From the NCBI GenBank assembly GCA_026388615.1, contig JAPLJL010000145.1, forward strand, positions 1 to 8,067: DNA of 8,067 nucleotides, given 5' to 3'. A program made the translations under genes and the position numbers. The notes beneath the pieces were generated by a model, which was not told where the DNA came from, made no database searches, and saw only the letters and a list, made by a program, of their open reading frames with translations. Below are positions 1 to 6,528 of the stretch, one piece after another; within the stretch, counting starts at the first letter, position 1; each line of letters starts with the position of its first letter. This stretch comes from Pseudomonadota bacterium. Its GTDB lineage: Bacteria; Desulfobacterota; JAPLJL01.

Positions 1-1
1 T

Positions 2-676
2 GCCGCCATCCGGGGCGGGACAATGAATACCATCGCCAACTCCATGCAGATCAAGGGCTCCACCGAGGGCATCATCTCCCGGATCATGGATAGGATCCGG
101 AACCGGAAAAACATTGAATATAAGGAAATCGATCTGATGAAGGCGGACCGGAAAGAATACGGTTCCCTTTTCGGGATCGGCTTATCCTACAACTTCCTCG
201 ACGCTTATTACGAAGGAGGAACAACCGGACCCTGCAAAGCGGTGAAGGTGCTAGGGCATTGCATCGGATCGGTGATGATCGGGGGTGCATTTTCCCGGAG
301 AATGACCGACCCGGTTAAAGCCAAGGTTTACCTGGACGGCCGGCAGGTTCCGATTCCGGATATTTCCGCCGTGTTAGCCTGCACGATCAGCGACATCGGT
401 CTTGGTTTCAAGCCGCTCTACCGGGCCGAGGAAAAAGAAGGGTATTTTCACAGCATCACCACCGGTCTGGGCGCCAGCCAGATCGTGATGCGCATTCATA
501 AACTTTTCCTCGGAATGCCGATAAAGAATGACCTTACCCACGACGATATCGGGCGGGATCTCCGGATCGAGCCGGAGGAGGACACGGTCAAATACATGCT
601 GGACGGTGAGCTGTTTACCCACCAGGGGCCGCTCCAACTGCAAATCGGGCCCCGGATCCAGGTCGTTTACGCCTGA
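2..676 (+). CDS. Diacylglycerol kinase family lipid kinase, 3' part (5' end outside window)
   Basis: Partial gene whose open frame continues to the left edge. The first visible residues read AAIRGGTMNTIANSM, which matches the GGTxNxxA element that follows the GGDGT nucleotide-binding loop in the DAGK catalytic domain. An ATG lies at 23 but falls inside this motif, so it is not the start. The remaining ~215 residues fit the C-terminal beta-sandwich domain of YegS/DgkB-type kinases. A GIGLSYNF segment stands where the family has NxxGIGFDA, and a late YMLDGE matches the usual 'DGE' turn before the last strands. Family members phosphorylate diacylglycerol or related lipids with ATP at the inner membrane; the actual substrate cannot be read here. 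The central GPCKAVKVLGHCIGSV region is hydrophobic and may contact membrane. The gene ends with TGA, convergent with the next gene. It has no good T-run terminator on its own strand. Confidence 0.85.
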   Translation, partial: AAIRGGTMNTIANSMQIKGSTEGIISRIMDRIRNRKNIEYKEIDLMKADRKEYGSLFGIGLSYNFLDAYYEGGTTGPCKAVKVLGHCIGSVMIGGAFSRRMTDPVKAKVYLDGRQVPIPDISAVLACTISDIGLGFKPLYRAEEKEGYFHSITTGLGASQIVMRIHKLFLGMPIKNDLTHDDIGRDLRIEPEEDTVKYMLDGELFTHQGPLQLQIGPRIQVVYA

Positions 677-706
677 AAAAAAAGCCCCATCCACCGGACG
701 GGGCTT
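676..706 (-). terminator. Rho-independent terminator of the 742-2888 minus-strand genes
   Basis: AAGCCCC at 682-688 pairs with GGGGCTT at 700-706. TCC/GGA extends the stem beyond one A-C mismatch, leaving an ACC loop. Read on the minus strand, the stem runs directly into eight Ts (the A run at 676-683). It lies 35 nt past the stop of the 742-1959 gene. The plus side has only AAAATCC after the stem, so termination of the lipid kinase transcript here would be weak. The terminator's T-tract overlaps the last base of the lipid kinase stop codon. Confidence 0.85.
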
Positions 707-741
707 AAAATCCTGCTGTTACCAATCGTACTTCCTTAAAT

Positions 742-1959
742 CTATTTTCCTTCGGTTTTTTCCAGGTTTATTTCCACCCGGTTGGCGGTCACGTTGGTTA
801 TCTTCATCGTAAACCCGGGCAGGGTTTTATTTACCAATTCATCGGCCAGGCTCTGGCCATCCCCGCGGTACTCGATATCCACTTCGGCCACTCCGTCATT
901 GCTGATCGAACGCTGGTGTACCGCGTCGACACCCCGGGTTTCCTTGCGGAGCAGGTTAAAAAGCCCGGTCAGGTCCGCGTAGCTTTTCACCCCCTTGATG
1001 CTTAGCCGGACTTGCGCGCTCCCGGCGACTTCCTTGCCCCAGCCTTTCAGGATCTTATCCATCAAAGTTTGAGCGGTTTTCTTGGAGGCAGATTTCAGGG
1101 CATTGGTTCCGGCGGTCACCTCGTCAATATGCACCCCGGAAGCGCTTTCCTGGGCAGTCGCCAGAATCCGCCCGGTATCGGCATCCACCGCCTTCAGGGA
1201 GATATTGGCCTGGACGCTTTTCATGGCGGTTCCCATCACCGGTCCGGAAAGCTTGGCCAGGGCTTTCCCGAATATGACCACGTCGGCGTCAGCCTGGGCT
1301 CCCAGGGTTTTTACCTGCTGCTCGGTTAAATCCTCGGCGCGGAAAGCCTTGCTCACCTTGATTTCCTTTTTGACCGCTTCCGGATCAACAAATTGGAATC
1401 CCTTTTCCTGGAACTCCGAAATCAAGGCGTTTTCCGTCACCCCCAGATCCACCGAAGCCGCCTGGGGATTCCACCAGTAATGCAAGATAACCTCGCCCAC
1501 GTTTTGTTCCGCGATCATGACCATCATCCGGGGCAGGTGTTTCGCCTCCAGGAGCAACCCGATGGCGGCCAGATCATTTTTTATCTGACTGAGGGATACC
1601 TCCGCCTTGATTTTGATCCGGTAAAGCTCGCCCTCCGCCCCTTCGGAAACCACCTGGTAGCTGCGCACGTATCCCGAGGTCTGGGTGTAAATCTTGTCTG
1701 ACAGCAGCTGGAAGTTTTCCACGATGGTCTCGGAAGAAATCAGGGTTCCCACCGCTTGTTCAATCGCCTTGCGCATGGCGTCCCGCATGGCCTCGTCCCT
1801 GGCTTTGGCCTGATTCCCCGCGGTGACCGCCCCGACTCCATCCGCGACCACCTCTTTGCTGTCATCCGCCCCCAGGCTGATCCCGGGGGCCATTATTACC
1901 ACCGACCCCGCGACCAAGAACCAAACGGCTAAAAGCCAGATTCCCGCCTTTAATTTCAT
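742..1959 (-). CDS. Exported protein with FlgT N-terminal-like domain
   Basis: The 405-residue product begins with a Sec signal peptide (KLK, then a hydrophobic stretch at ~6-29) and probable cleavage near SLGA/DD at residue 31. There is no lipobox Cys, so it should be soluble in the periplasm rather than a lipoprotein. Residues ~36-130 carry the pattern VVADGVGAVTAGNQAKARDE with following Ala/Arg-rich helices, typical of the FlgT-N/LPP20-type fold. Residues ~144-310 look like an alpha/beta domain (MMVMIAEQNVGE, ADADVVIFGKA, SLKAVDADTGRIL) of the kind seen in FlgT middle or CsgG/TolB-N-like proteins. Residues ~315-400 form a further small alpha/beta domain. AGGAGG at 1964-1969 (minus) lies 4 nt before the ATG and supports this start. 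FlgT itself is a Vibrio flagellar H-ring protein, but no flagellar gene is nearby, so that role should not be assumed. It probably shares a transcript with the upstream LPP20-like gene (113-nt gap). Function unknown. Confidence 0.8.
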   Translation of the reverse strand: MKLKAGIWLLAVWFLVAGSVVIMAPGISLGADDSKEVVADGVGAVTAGNQAKARDEAMRDAMRKAIEQAVGTLISSETIVENFQLLSDKIYTQTSGYVRSYQVVSEGAEGELYRIKIKAEVSLSQIKNDLAAIGLLLEAKHLPRMMVMIAEQNVGEVILHYWWNPQAASVDLGVTENALISEFQEKGFQFVDPEAVKKEIKVSKAFRAEDLTEQQVKTLGAQADADVVIFGKALAKLSGPVMGTAMKSVQANISLKAVDADTGRILATAQESASGVHIDEVTAGTNALKSASKKTAQTLMDKILKGWGKEVAGSAQVRLSIKGVKSYADLTGLFNLLRKETRGVDAVHQRSISNDGVAEVDIEYRGDGQSLADELVNKTLPGFTMKITNVTANRVEINLEKTEGK

Positions 1960-1990
1960 GGCCCCTCCTAATATCTTCCTGCCTTTTAAA

Positions 1991-2016
1991 CTCTTAGGCT
2001 TCCTAACTTTTAGGCT
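1991..2016. repeat. Short repeated word TTAGGCT in the gap between two exported-protein genes
   Basis: TTAGGCT occurs at 1994-2000 and again at 2010-2016. The longer word CTCTTAGGCTT at 1991-2001 recurs exactly at 6755-6765 in another intergenic gap. The tract lies in the 113-nt spacer of the presumed LPP20-like/FlgT-N-like transcript, just upstream of the second gene's ribosome binding site. It appears to belong with the heptamer-like tracts elsewhere in the window. Confidence 0.5.
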
Positions 2017-2072
2017 TTTTTACTCCTGGCTGCCCTCGAGTTACCCCTTATTTTCGCATCCAAAAAAATTCT

Positions 2073-2888
2073 CTAGTCAACCAGAATGGCCACCCGGCCC
2101 CTGAAAAGAAAAGACTGGTCCACCCCCGGTTCCCGGAGGCGGTCGGCGTCCGCCTTGGAGATCACCAGGCTGGAATTCGACTGATTGACCTTGACGGCCT
2201 TGACCACGATCGGCTTGTCCCCGACCCGGCCGCTTTTCTTGGCCTCTTCCACGCCCTTGAAATAACCAACCAACCCGTCTTTCAACGCGGATTCGTTATC
2301 GATCTTGGTTGAGCCGTAGACCTCGTTCCCGGCTTCATCCGTAACCCGGGGAAACAGGGAAACCACAAAGGCGGTTCCCCGCGCGTCCACCACCAACCCG
2401 CTGCCGATATTCTTGCCTCCGCCGGCGGCTTCATGCTCCCCGGTAGGAGGCAGGGCTAGATTGGAAAGGGTTCCGGAGAGGGGCATTTCCACGGTGATAT
2501 CCACGGCTCCGTCCGAAAAATACTTGGTGTTCACCACCTTCGCACCCTTGACCATTCCTTCCACCTTGGCCCGGATCAGATCGCTTTTCAGCATCTGGTC
2601 GCCAAAGCTGGTGTCGCTGGAGATTTTGATCCCCTTGATCACCTCCAGAATGTTCCTGAGCGCGTCCATCTTGGCCGCCCTTTCGGCCCCCAGACGCACT
2701 ACCGCCACATTCTGGGCGTCCAGATTGGGAGCTCCGCTCCCCCGGGACCGGATTAGTTTGGAGGTCCAGTTAATCTCTCCATGCCCGATCGGTTCGACCA
2801 CCCCTTCATCCTGGAAAAGCTCAGCCGCCCCGACCGGAATCGCGGTCAGGAGCAAAGACAGGAAAATCGTGGATATAAGCCTTTTCAT
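2073..2888 (-). CDS. LPP20-like exported protein
   Basis: The 271-residue product begins with a Sec signal peptide (MKRLISTIFL..., probable cleavage at VGA/AE near residue 21). It has no lipobox Cys despite resembling LPP20-family lipoproteins. Residues ~35-136 match the LPP20-like core: GHGEINW, repeated Ala-rich helix (RLGAERAAKMDALRNILE), KGIKISSDTS, VEGMVKGAKVV, then YFSDGAVDITVEMPL. Residues ~161-271 match a C-terminal part I associate with this family: SGLVVDARGTAF, FPRVTDEAGNEVYG, SLVISKADADRLR and a closing RGRVAILVD. Such proteins are periplasmic or outer-membrane-associated and mostly uncharacterised. An in-frame GTG at 2894 overlaps the Shine-Dalgarno sequence, so the ATG at 2888 is chosen. 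It is the first gene of a probable two-gene unit with the FlgT-N-like gene. I saw no convincing -35/-10 pair upstream. Confidence 0.8.
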   Translation of the reverse strand: MKRLISTIFLSLLLTAIPVGAAELFQDEGVVEPIGHGEINWTSKLIRSRGSGAPNLDAQNVAVVRLGAERAAKMDALRNILEVIKGIKISSDTSFGDQMLKSDLIRAKVEGMVKGAKVVNTKYFSDGAVDITVEMPLSGTLSNLALPPTGEHEAAGGGKNIGSGLVVDARGTAFVVSLFPRVTDEAGNEVYGSTKIDNESALKDGLVGYFKGVEEAKKSGRVGDKPIVVKAVKVNQSNSSLVISKADADRLREPGVDQSFLFRGRVAILVD

Positions 2889-2893
2889 GCCCA

Positions 2894-2899
2894 CCTCCT
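2894..2899 (-). promoter_or_regulatory. Ribosome binding site fixing the start of the LPP20-like gene
   Basis: AGGAGG on the minus strand lies 5 nt before the ATG at 2888. It overlaps the in-frame GTG at 2892-2894, which rules that codon out as the start. Confidence 0.8.
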
Positions 2900-2999
2900 C
2901 ACTTTGCGAATTATGATACTTTAACTTATCGAATTATTCCACTATGTGATCCGGCCCACATTAGCTCTCCCGGGCCATCCGCACCTTGCGTATGAACCT

Positions 3000-3020
3000 C
3001 CCCGCGGGAAAACCGCGGGG
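3000..3020. other. Perfect 8-bp GC-rich hairpin without T-run
   Basis: CCCCGCGG (3000-3007) pairs perfectly with CCGCGGGG (3013-3020) around a GAAAA loop. Neither strand has a T-run immediately after the stem, so it is not a classic intrinsic terminator. It lies 111 nt upstream of the LPP20-like start and ~30 nt from the dRS3-like pair. It could be a repeat fragment, a processing or Rho-stalling structure, or chance; role unknown. Confidence 0.6.
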
Positions 3021-3048
3021 TATCCAAAAAATGCCCTTAATTCGTCCG

Positions 3049-3116
3049 TCATCCCTGCGAAAGCAGGGATCCAGAAATTTCCGGGAAAAATTGGATTCCC
3101 GCTTTCGCGGGAATGA
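3049..3116. repeat. Inverted pair of dRS3-like palindromes (MITE-like)
   Basis: The left arm (3049-3073) and the reverse complement of the right arm (3092-3116) are 25 nt each and identical at 21 positions, separated by an 18-nt AT-rich spacer. Each arm is itself an 8-bp hairpin with a GAAA tetraloop: ATCCCTGC-GAAA-GCAGGGAT and ATTCCCGC-GAAA-GCGGGAAT. This resembles the ATTCCC...GGGAAT palindromes called dRS3 in Neisseria and similar repeats widespread in other bacteria. The right arm, read on the minus strand, is followed by CCAATTTTT and might add to termination downstream of uppP. No transposase is present in the window. Confidence 0.8.
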
Positions 3117-3153
3117 AAAAATAAGGAATCCCCCTGGCCGGGCTACGGGGAAT
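3115..3153 (-). terminator. Probable terminator of the deacylase-hydrolase-uppP operon
   Basis: On the minus strand ATTCCCC (3153-3147) pairs with GGGGGAT (3134-3128), seven pairs including one G-U. A T-rich tail TCCTTATTTTTT (3130-3116) follows. It begins 9 nt past the uppP stop codon. The loop is long (12 nt) and the T-run is a few bases from the stem, so this is a moderate call. The T-run touches the right arm of the dRS3-like pair, which may have been recruited as part of the terminator. Confidence 0.5.
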
Positions 3154-3161
3154 AAGTTTAA

Positions 3162-3989
3162 CTAACGCCAACCGGCTAGATTCACCAGCACCGCCAACAA
3201 ACCAACAACCCAGCAATAATATGCAAACCCCTTGAGATGATTGTTTCTAACTATTCTCAGAATCAAACTGATGGTTAAGATCCCCGTCAAAACACTGGCG
3301 ACAAAACCAAGTCCATACAATGTCAATTCCCCGGAATGAACCTGGCCGGCATTTTTCAATCCTTCCAGCAAAACCGCTCCAGCCACTGCCGGGAGCGAAA
3401 GCAGGAAGGAAAATTTTACCGCTTCTTCACCTTTAAGCTCTCGAAACATGCCCATCGAGATCGTGGTTCCGGACCGGGAAATCCCGGGAAGCAGCGCCAC
3501 CGCCTGGGCCAGGCCGACCCAAAGCGCATCGATGAGTTTAAAATTGCCGATTTTTTTCTCACCTCTTTCGAATTTGCTGGCCAGGAACAAAATGGATCCG
3601 GTAATTAACAGATCTATCCCCACCACTAAAACGCTCTGAAAGGTTTCTTCAATTTTATGGCTGAGGGTAATCCCCACGATTCCGGCAGGAATACTGGCCA
3701 CGACGAGAAGAATAACCAGCCACCTGGCCTCCGAGGCCGGCCACCCGAAAAACTCCCGGTCCGCGCTCCCCGGGAGCAACGACCTGACAATTGCGATAAT
3801 ATCCCGGTAAAAATAAAGAACCACCGCTAACAGAGTGGCGGCGTGAAGCCAGGCATCGAAAAAAACCCCGGGTTGTTGAAAGCCGGGGATCATGGTCTGA
3901 AACAGGACCAGATGCCCCGAACTGGAAATCGGAAAAAACTCGGTAAGCCCCTGAACAATCCCGAGAATAATCGCGTCCCACCAACTCAT
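3162..3989 (-). CDS. uppP: Undecaprenyl-diphosphatase UppP (BacA family)
   Basis: UppP is an integral membrane enzyme that dephosphorylates undecaprenyl pyrophosphate to regenerate the lipid carrier for peptidoglycan and other surface polymers; overexpression can confer bacitracin resistance in known species. The 275-residue length is normal for the family. Signature regions are present: QGLTEFFPISSSGH at residues 13-26, with the (E/Q)xxxE motif as Q13 and E17 plus conserved Ser and His, and PGISRSGTT at 168-176 with the catalytic Arg172. Several hydrophobic segments span the protein (about 45-60, 90-108, 119-137, 195-210, 223-247, 255-273). GGAGG at 4000-4004 (minus) lies 10 nt before the ATG. 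The gene follows the gamma-glutamyl hydrolase after a 20-nt gap, so the two are almost certainly cotranscribed. It is last in a three-gene operon. Confidence 0.95.
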   Translation of the reverse strand: MSWWDAIILGIVQGLTEFFPISSSGHLVLFQTMIPGFQQPGVFFDAWLHAATLLAVVLYFYRDIIAIVRSLLPGSADREFFGWPASEARWLVILLVVASIPAGIVGITLSHKIEETFQSVLVVGIDLLITGSILFLASKFERGEKKIGNFKLIDALWVGLAQAVALLPGISRSGTTISMGMFRELKGEEAVKFSFLLSLPAVAGAVLLEGLKNAGQVHSGELTLYGLGFVASVLTGILTISLILRIVRNNHLKGFAYYCWVVGLLAVLVNLAGWR

Positions 3990-4009
3990 TGCCGGTCAAC
4001 CTCCAATTC

Positions 4010-4753
4010 TCAGCTCTCCATACCCGTTTTTTTTGCCGCCCGGATGAAAGCGGAAAATATCCGTTTCTGGGCGGGGATGTTCATCAGCCTCTCGGGGTGC
4101 CACTGGACCCCGAGCACGAAGGAATGGCCAACCGACTCGATCGCCTCGATCACCCCGTCTGGAGAGATCGCGGAATCCTGGACCCCCCGCCCCAGAGCCT
4201 TTACCGCCTGGTGGTGCGCGCTGTTGACCATTAAATCCCGTTTCTTCGTGATCCGAAAAAGCCGGCTTTCTTTCCTAAGCAGGATCGGATGCCGTTTCTG
4301 CCCCTTTTGCTTTTTCCCGTGGTGGCGGGCTCCCGGGAACTGCCGGGAGAGGTCCTGGTAAAGGCTTCCGCCGAAAACCACGTTGATCAATTGCATTCCC
4401 CCGCAAATCCCCAAAACCGGCAGATCCATTTTCAGGGCCCAGCGGAGAACCTCGGCTTCACACTTCGTTCTCTCCGGTTTGATCCTTCCCAGTTCCGAGA
4501 TCGGCTTCTCTCCGTAATATCGGGGATGGATATCGAAATCCCCGCCGGCAATCAGGATCCCGGAAACACTTGGGCCCAGTTCGCGCAAATTTTTCCGGCA
4601 GTAGGAAGCGAGAATCGGTACCCCCCCGCATTTCTCGATGGCACTGAGATAATTGCTTTTAATCGAGAAGATTTCCCCGCCCGGGGTTTCTTCCCGGTCG
4701 GGTATAATCAGGATCAGCGGTTTCTTTGGGTTTGTTGAATTCATCGCATTCAT
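4010..4753 (-). CDS. Gamma-glutamyl hydrolase of peptidase family C26 (PuuD-like)
   Basis: Class I glutamine-amidotransferase fold, free-standing hydrolase type. The nucleophile elbow LGICGGMQLIN gives Cys117, and VQWHPE gives His219 and Glu221 of the catalytic triad. ILIAGGDFDIHPRYYGE (~67-82) matches the substrate-side loop of PuuD-type enzymes. The 247-residue length is typical. Known members cleave gamma-glutamyl-GABA or other gamma-glutamyl amides in the cytoplasm; the true substrate here is not readable. The next gene downstream is uppP and the upstream gene is an N-acyl-D-amino-acid deacylase, so a role with D-glutamyl or cell-wall peptides is possible (inference). The start is uncertain: a nearly perfect GCGATGAAT duplication creates two in-frame ATGs, at 4753 and 4741, and neither has a clear Shine-Dalgarno sequence. 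Conserved sequence begins only at KPLILIIPD, so either would serve. Confidence 0.85.
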   Translation of the reverse strand: MNAMNSTNPKKPLILIIPDREETPGGEIFSIKSNYLSAIEKCGGVPILASYCRKNLRELGPSVSGILIAGGDFDIHPRYYGEKPISELGRIKPERTKCEAEVLRWALKMDLPVLGICGGMQLINVVFGGSLYQDLSRQFPGARHHGKKQKGQKRHPILLRKESRLFRITKKRDLMVNSAHHQAVKALGRGVQDSAISPDGVIEAIESVGHSFVLGVQWHPERLMNIPAQKRIFSAFIRAAKKTGMES

Positions 4754-4789
4754 CGCGTTCTTTGGTTTATTAGGTTTTATTTCATTGTT

Positions 4790-4826
4790 CTGCTTACTGC
4801 TTACTGCTTACTGCTTACTGCTTACT
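4790..4826. repeat. Perfect 7-bp tandem repeat, five units of TGCTTAC
   Basis: Five uninterrupted copies of TGCTTAC run from 4791 to 4825, with one matching base at each side. On the minus strand this reads AGTAAGC-type repeats. The array overlaps the 3' end of the deacylase gene: its last residues and TAA stop (4808-4810) are repeat-derived. The rest fills the spacer before the gamma-glutamyl hydrolase. Perfect copies suggest recent expansion or active slippage. Confidence 0.9.
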
Positions 4827-6391
4827 TTCCTTAATACCCTTCCCGCCCGGGCCCCGGTGTGCCGGCCTTCTTCAATAACAACCTGACCGTTAATAATGAC
4901 GTAATCGATTCCGGTCGGATACCGATAAGGATCTGGGTAAGTGGATCGGTCGGAAATTAAATCCGGCGAAAAAATCACCAGGTCGGCAAAGTTTCCCGCC
5001 TTGATTATTCCCCGATCCTTAAGCCCCAGTTTCCGGGCCGGCATCCCGGTCATTTTATGCACGGCCCGGGGAAGCGACAAGAGTTTTTCCCCCCGCACGT
5101 AGTTTCCCAGGATCCGGGGAAAGGTTCCGAAAGCCCGCGGATGGGGCTTCCCCTGCCGGAGCGGTCCCCGGACGGAGCGCACCGCGCTGTCGGAGCCGAT
5201 CATCACCCAGGGTTTGGCCAGGATCCTTTCCAGGTTTTTTTCGCTCATCGCCTGGATATGAATCGAAGTATAAAGATAATCATTTTTCAAAAGCCTAAGG
5301 GCAAACTCCGCAGGCTGCTTTCCCCGGCAAGCCGCCCAGACACTTTTGCCCTCCCATTTCTGGTTAACCTTCCGCTGGGCCTGGGAAATGATCACCCCTT
5401 GCCAGTATCTTTCGTCATGGGAGGTATCAATCTCTTCGACCAGCCGGCCAAAGGTCCGGGGAGAGGTAAGCCGGGCCCGGATCTCGCGGGAATCCCCGGC
5501 CAGGGCCCACTGGGGAAGGATGGAGGACAGACCGGTATTGGCGGCGGTGTAGGGATAGCGGTCAGCGGAGACCGGGTAACCCTTCCGGATGTAATTTTCA
5601 ATTTTGCCGAAAGCGGCGTCGAGCTTTCCCCAATTTTCTTCCCACATGGTCTTGAGGTGAGAGACCTCGAGTGAGGCCCCGGTTTCTTTGCCCACCTCCA
5701 GGAATTCATCCAGGGCTTCCAGCAATCCCTTCCCCTCGCTCCGGATATGAGCGGCAAAAATCACGTCCCATTTCCGGGCCAATTTTCCCAGTTCCATAAG
5801 CTCGCGTTTCCCGGAAAAACAGGCCGGAGCATAGGCCAGCCCGGTGGAAAGCCCGATGGCTCCCGCCTCCAGGGCTTCTTCCGTCAGTGTCAGGATTTTC
5901 CGGAGCTCCCGGGAACCGGGAGTTCCCGGATCCCCCCCCATAACCGCGGCCCGGATGGTGTTGTGCCCGCCGAGCAAGGCGAAATTGATCGAGATCCCAG
6001 AGTCTTCCAGGTAATGGAAATATTCCGAAACCGTGCGCCAGGGATGTTTCAACCCGAAAGAGGAAGGAAAGCTTTTCAGCCTTTCTCGGGCCACCTCGCC
6101 GCTCAAGGGGGCGGCCGAATACCCGCAGTTTCCCCCGACTTCAGTCGTCACCCCCTGCCGGACTTTGCTCTCGGCCCTGGGATTAACCAGAAGGTGATAA
6201 TCGGAATGGGAATGGATATCGATGAACCCGGGGGCGACCATCTTACCCCTGGCCCTGATTCTTTTCCGGGCACGCCCGAGGGATTCGCCCACCTCCGCGA
6301 TCCGATCGTCACGAATCCCGATTTCACCTGGGAAAGACGGGCGGCCGGTTCCGTCAATTATTGTCGCCCCGGTGATGATTAAATCAAACAC
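4808..6391 (-). CDS. N-acyl-D-amino-acid deacylase (D-aminoacylase)
   Basis: Zinc-dependent amidohydrolase-superfamily enzyme that removes acyl groups from N-acyl-D-amino acids. The 527 residues are in the family range. MFDLIITGATIIDGTG opens the small beta domain. APGFIDIHSHSD carries metal ligands His60 and His62; GGNCGYS supplies Cys89, typical of D-aminoacylases. AAHIRSEG gives His215, EVSHLK His245 and GSDSAV Asp401. KPHPRAFGTFPRIL (~415-428) and the tail GRHTGARAGRVL are also characteristic. The start is a GTG at 6391, because family-conserved sequence begins immediately and no other start is near; no Shine-Dalgarno sequence precedes it. The final VSSKQ and stop are encoded by the heptamer array and lie beyond the usual family end. 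It is first gene of the operon with the gamma-glutamyl hydrolase (54-nt gap) and uppP. D-Ala or D-Glu specificity cannot be told. Confidence 0.9.
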   Translation of the reverse strand: MFDLIITGATIIDGTGRPSFPGEIGIRDDRIAEVGESLGRARKRIRARGKMVAPGFIDIHSHSDYHLLVNPRAESKVRQGVTTEVGGNCGYSAAPLSGEVARERLKSFPSSFGLKHPWRTVSEYFHYLEDSGISINFALLGGHNTIRAAVMGGDPGTPGSRELRKILTLTEEALEAGAIGLSTGLAYAPACFSGKRELMELGKLARKWDVIFAAHIRSEGKGLLEALDEFLEVGKETGASLEVSHLKTMWEENWGKLDAAFGKIENYIRKGYPVSADRYPYTAANTGLSSILPQWALAGDSREIRARLTSPRTFGRLVEEIDTSHDERYWQGVIISQAQRKVNQKWEGKSVWAACRGKQPAEFALRLLKNDYLYTSIHIQAMSEKNLERILAKPWVMIGSDSAVRSVRGPLRQGKPHPRAFGTFPRILGNYVRGEKLLSLPRAVHKMTGMPARKLGLKDRGIIKAGNFADLVIFSPDLISDRSTYPDPYRYPTGIDYVIINGQVVIEEGRHTGARAGRVLRKVSSKQ

Positions 6392-6397
6392 GGTCTT

Positions 6398-6403
6398 ATT
6401 TTA
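6398..6403 (-). promoter_or_regulatory. -10-like box immediately before the deacylase start
   Basis: TAAAAT on the minus strand (5 of 6 matches to TATAAT) ends only 6 nt before the GTG at 6391. A transcript from it would start at or next to the start codon, fitting the missing Shine-Dalgarno sequence and a leaderless mRNA. The -35 position 17 nt upstream is poor (ATGCCG), so confidence is limited. Confidence 0.35.
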
Positions 6404-6426
6404 TCATTAATTAGGGTAGGCGGCAT

Positions 6427-6445
6427 ACGGTAGACGGTAGACCGG
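6427..6445. repeat. Short heptamer repeat ACGGTAG
   Basis: ACGGTAG occurs twice in tandem (6427-6433, 6434-6440), followed by the near copy ACCGG. It lies between the deacylase start and the candidate structured RNA. The period of 7 matches the TGCTTAC array and the heptads at 6751-6828. Confidence 0.5.
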
Positions 6446-6502
6446 TGCGGTAAAACAAGAATAGATTTATTTGTTATTGGGTTTTCAAGAGCCCGGCTTC
6501 CG

Positions 6503-6528
6503 GCCCGGAGGGCCTACAGCCCGGAGGG
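6503..6528. repeat. GC-rich direct repeat GCCCGGAGGG, two copies
   Basis: GCCCGGAGGG occurs at 6503-6512 and 6519-6528. The first copy can also form a GGCCC-GGA-GGGCC hairpin (6502-6514). CTTCCGG at 6497-6503 can pair with CCGGAGG at 6521-6527 with one G-U. The tract abuts the left closing strand of the candidate RNA and may be part of the same element. Confidence 0.6.

Noticed and set aside
2892..2894. GTG start for the LPP20-like gene
   Set aside because: It overlaps the AGGAGG Shine-Dalgarno sequence that serves the ATG at 2888.
2889..2945. Promoter with CATAAT -10 upstream of the LPP20-like gene
   Set aside because: The -10-like hexamer is present on the minus strand, but no -35 match occurs at 16-18 nt spacing.
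4289..4738. 149-residue plus-strand frame antisense to the gamma-glutamyl hydrolase
   Set aside because: No family resemblance and no ribosome binding site; the opposite strand carries the complete catalytic triad.
5057..5674. Long antisense frames within the deacylase gene (also 5747-6382)
   Set aside because: They are shadows caused by GC-rich codon usage; no ribosome binding sites or recognisable domains, while the opposite strand encodes a full conserved enzyme.
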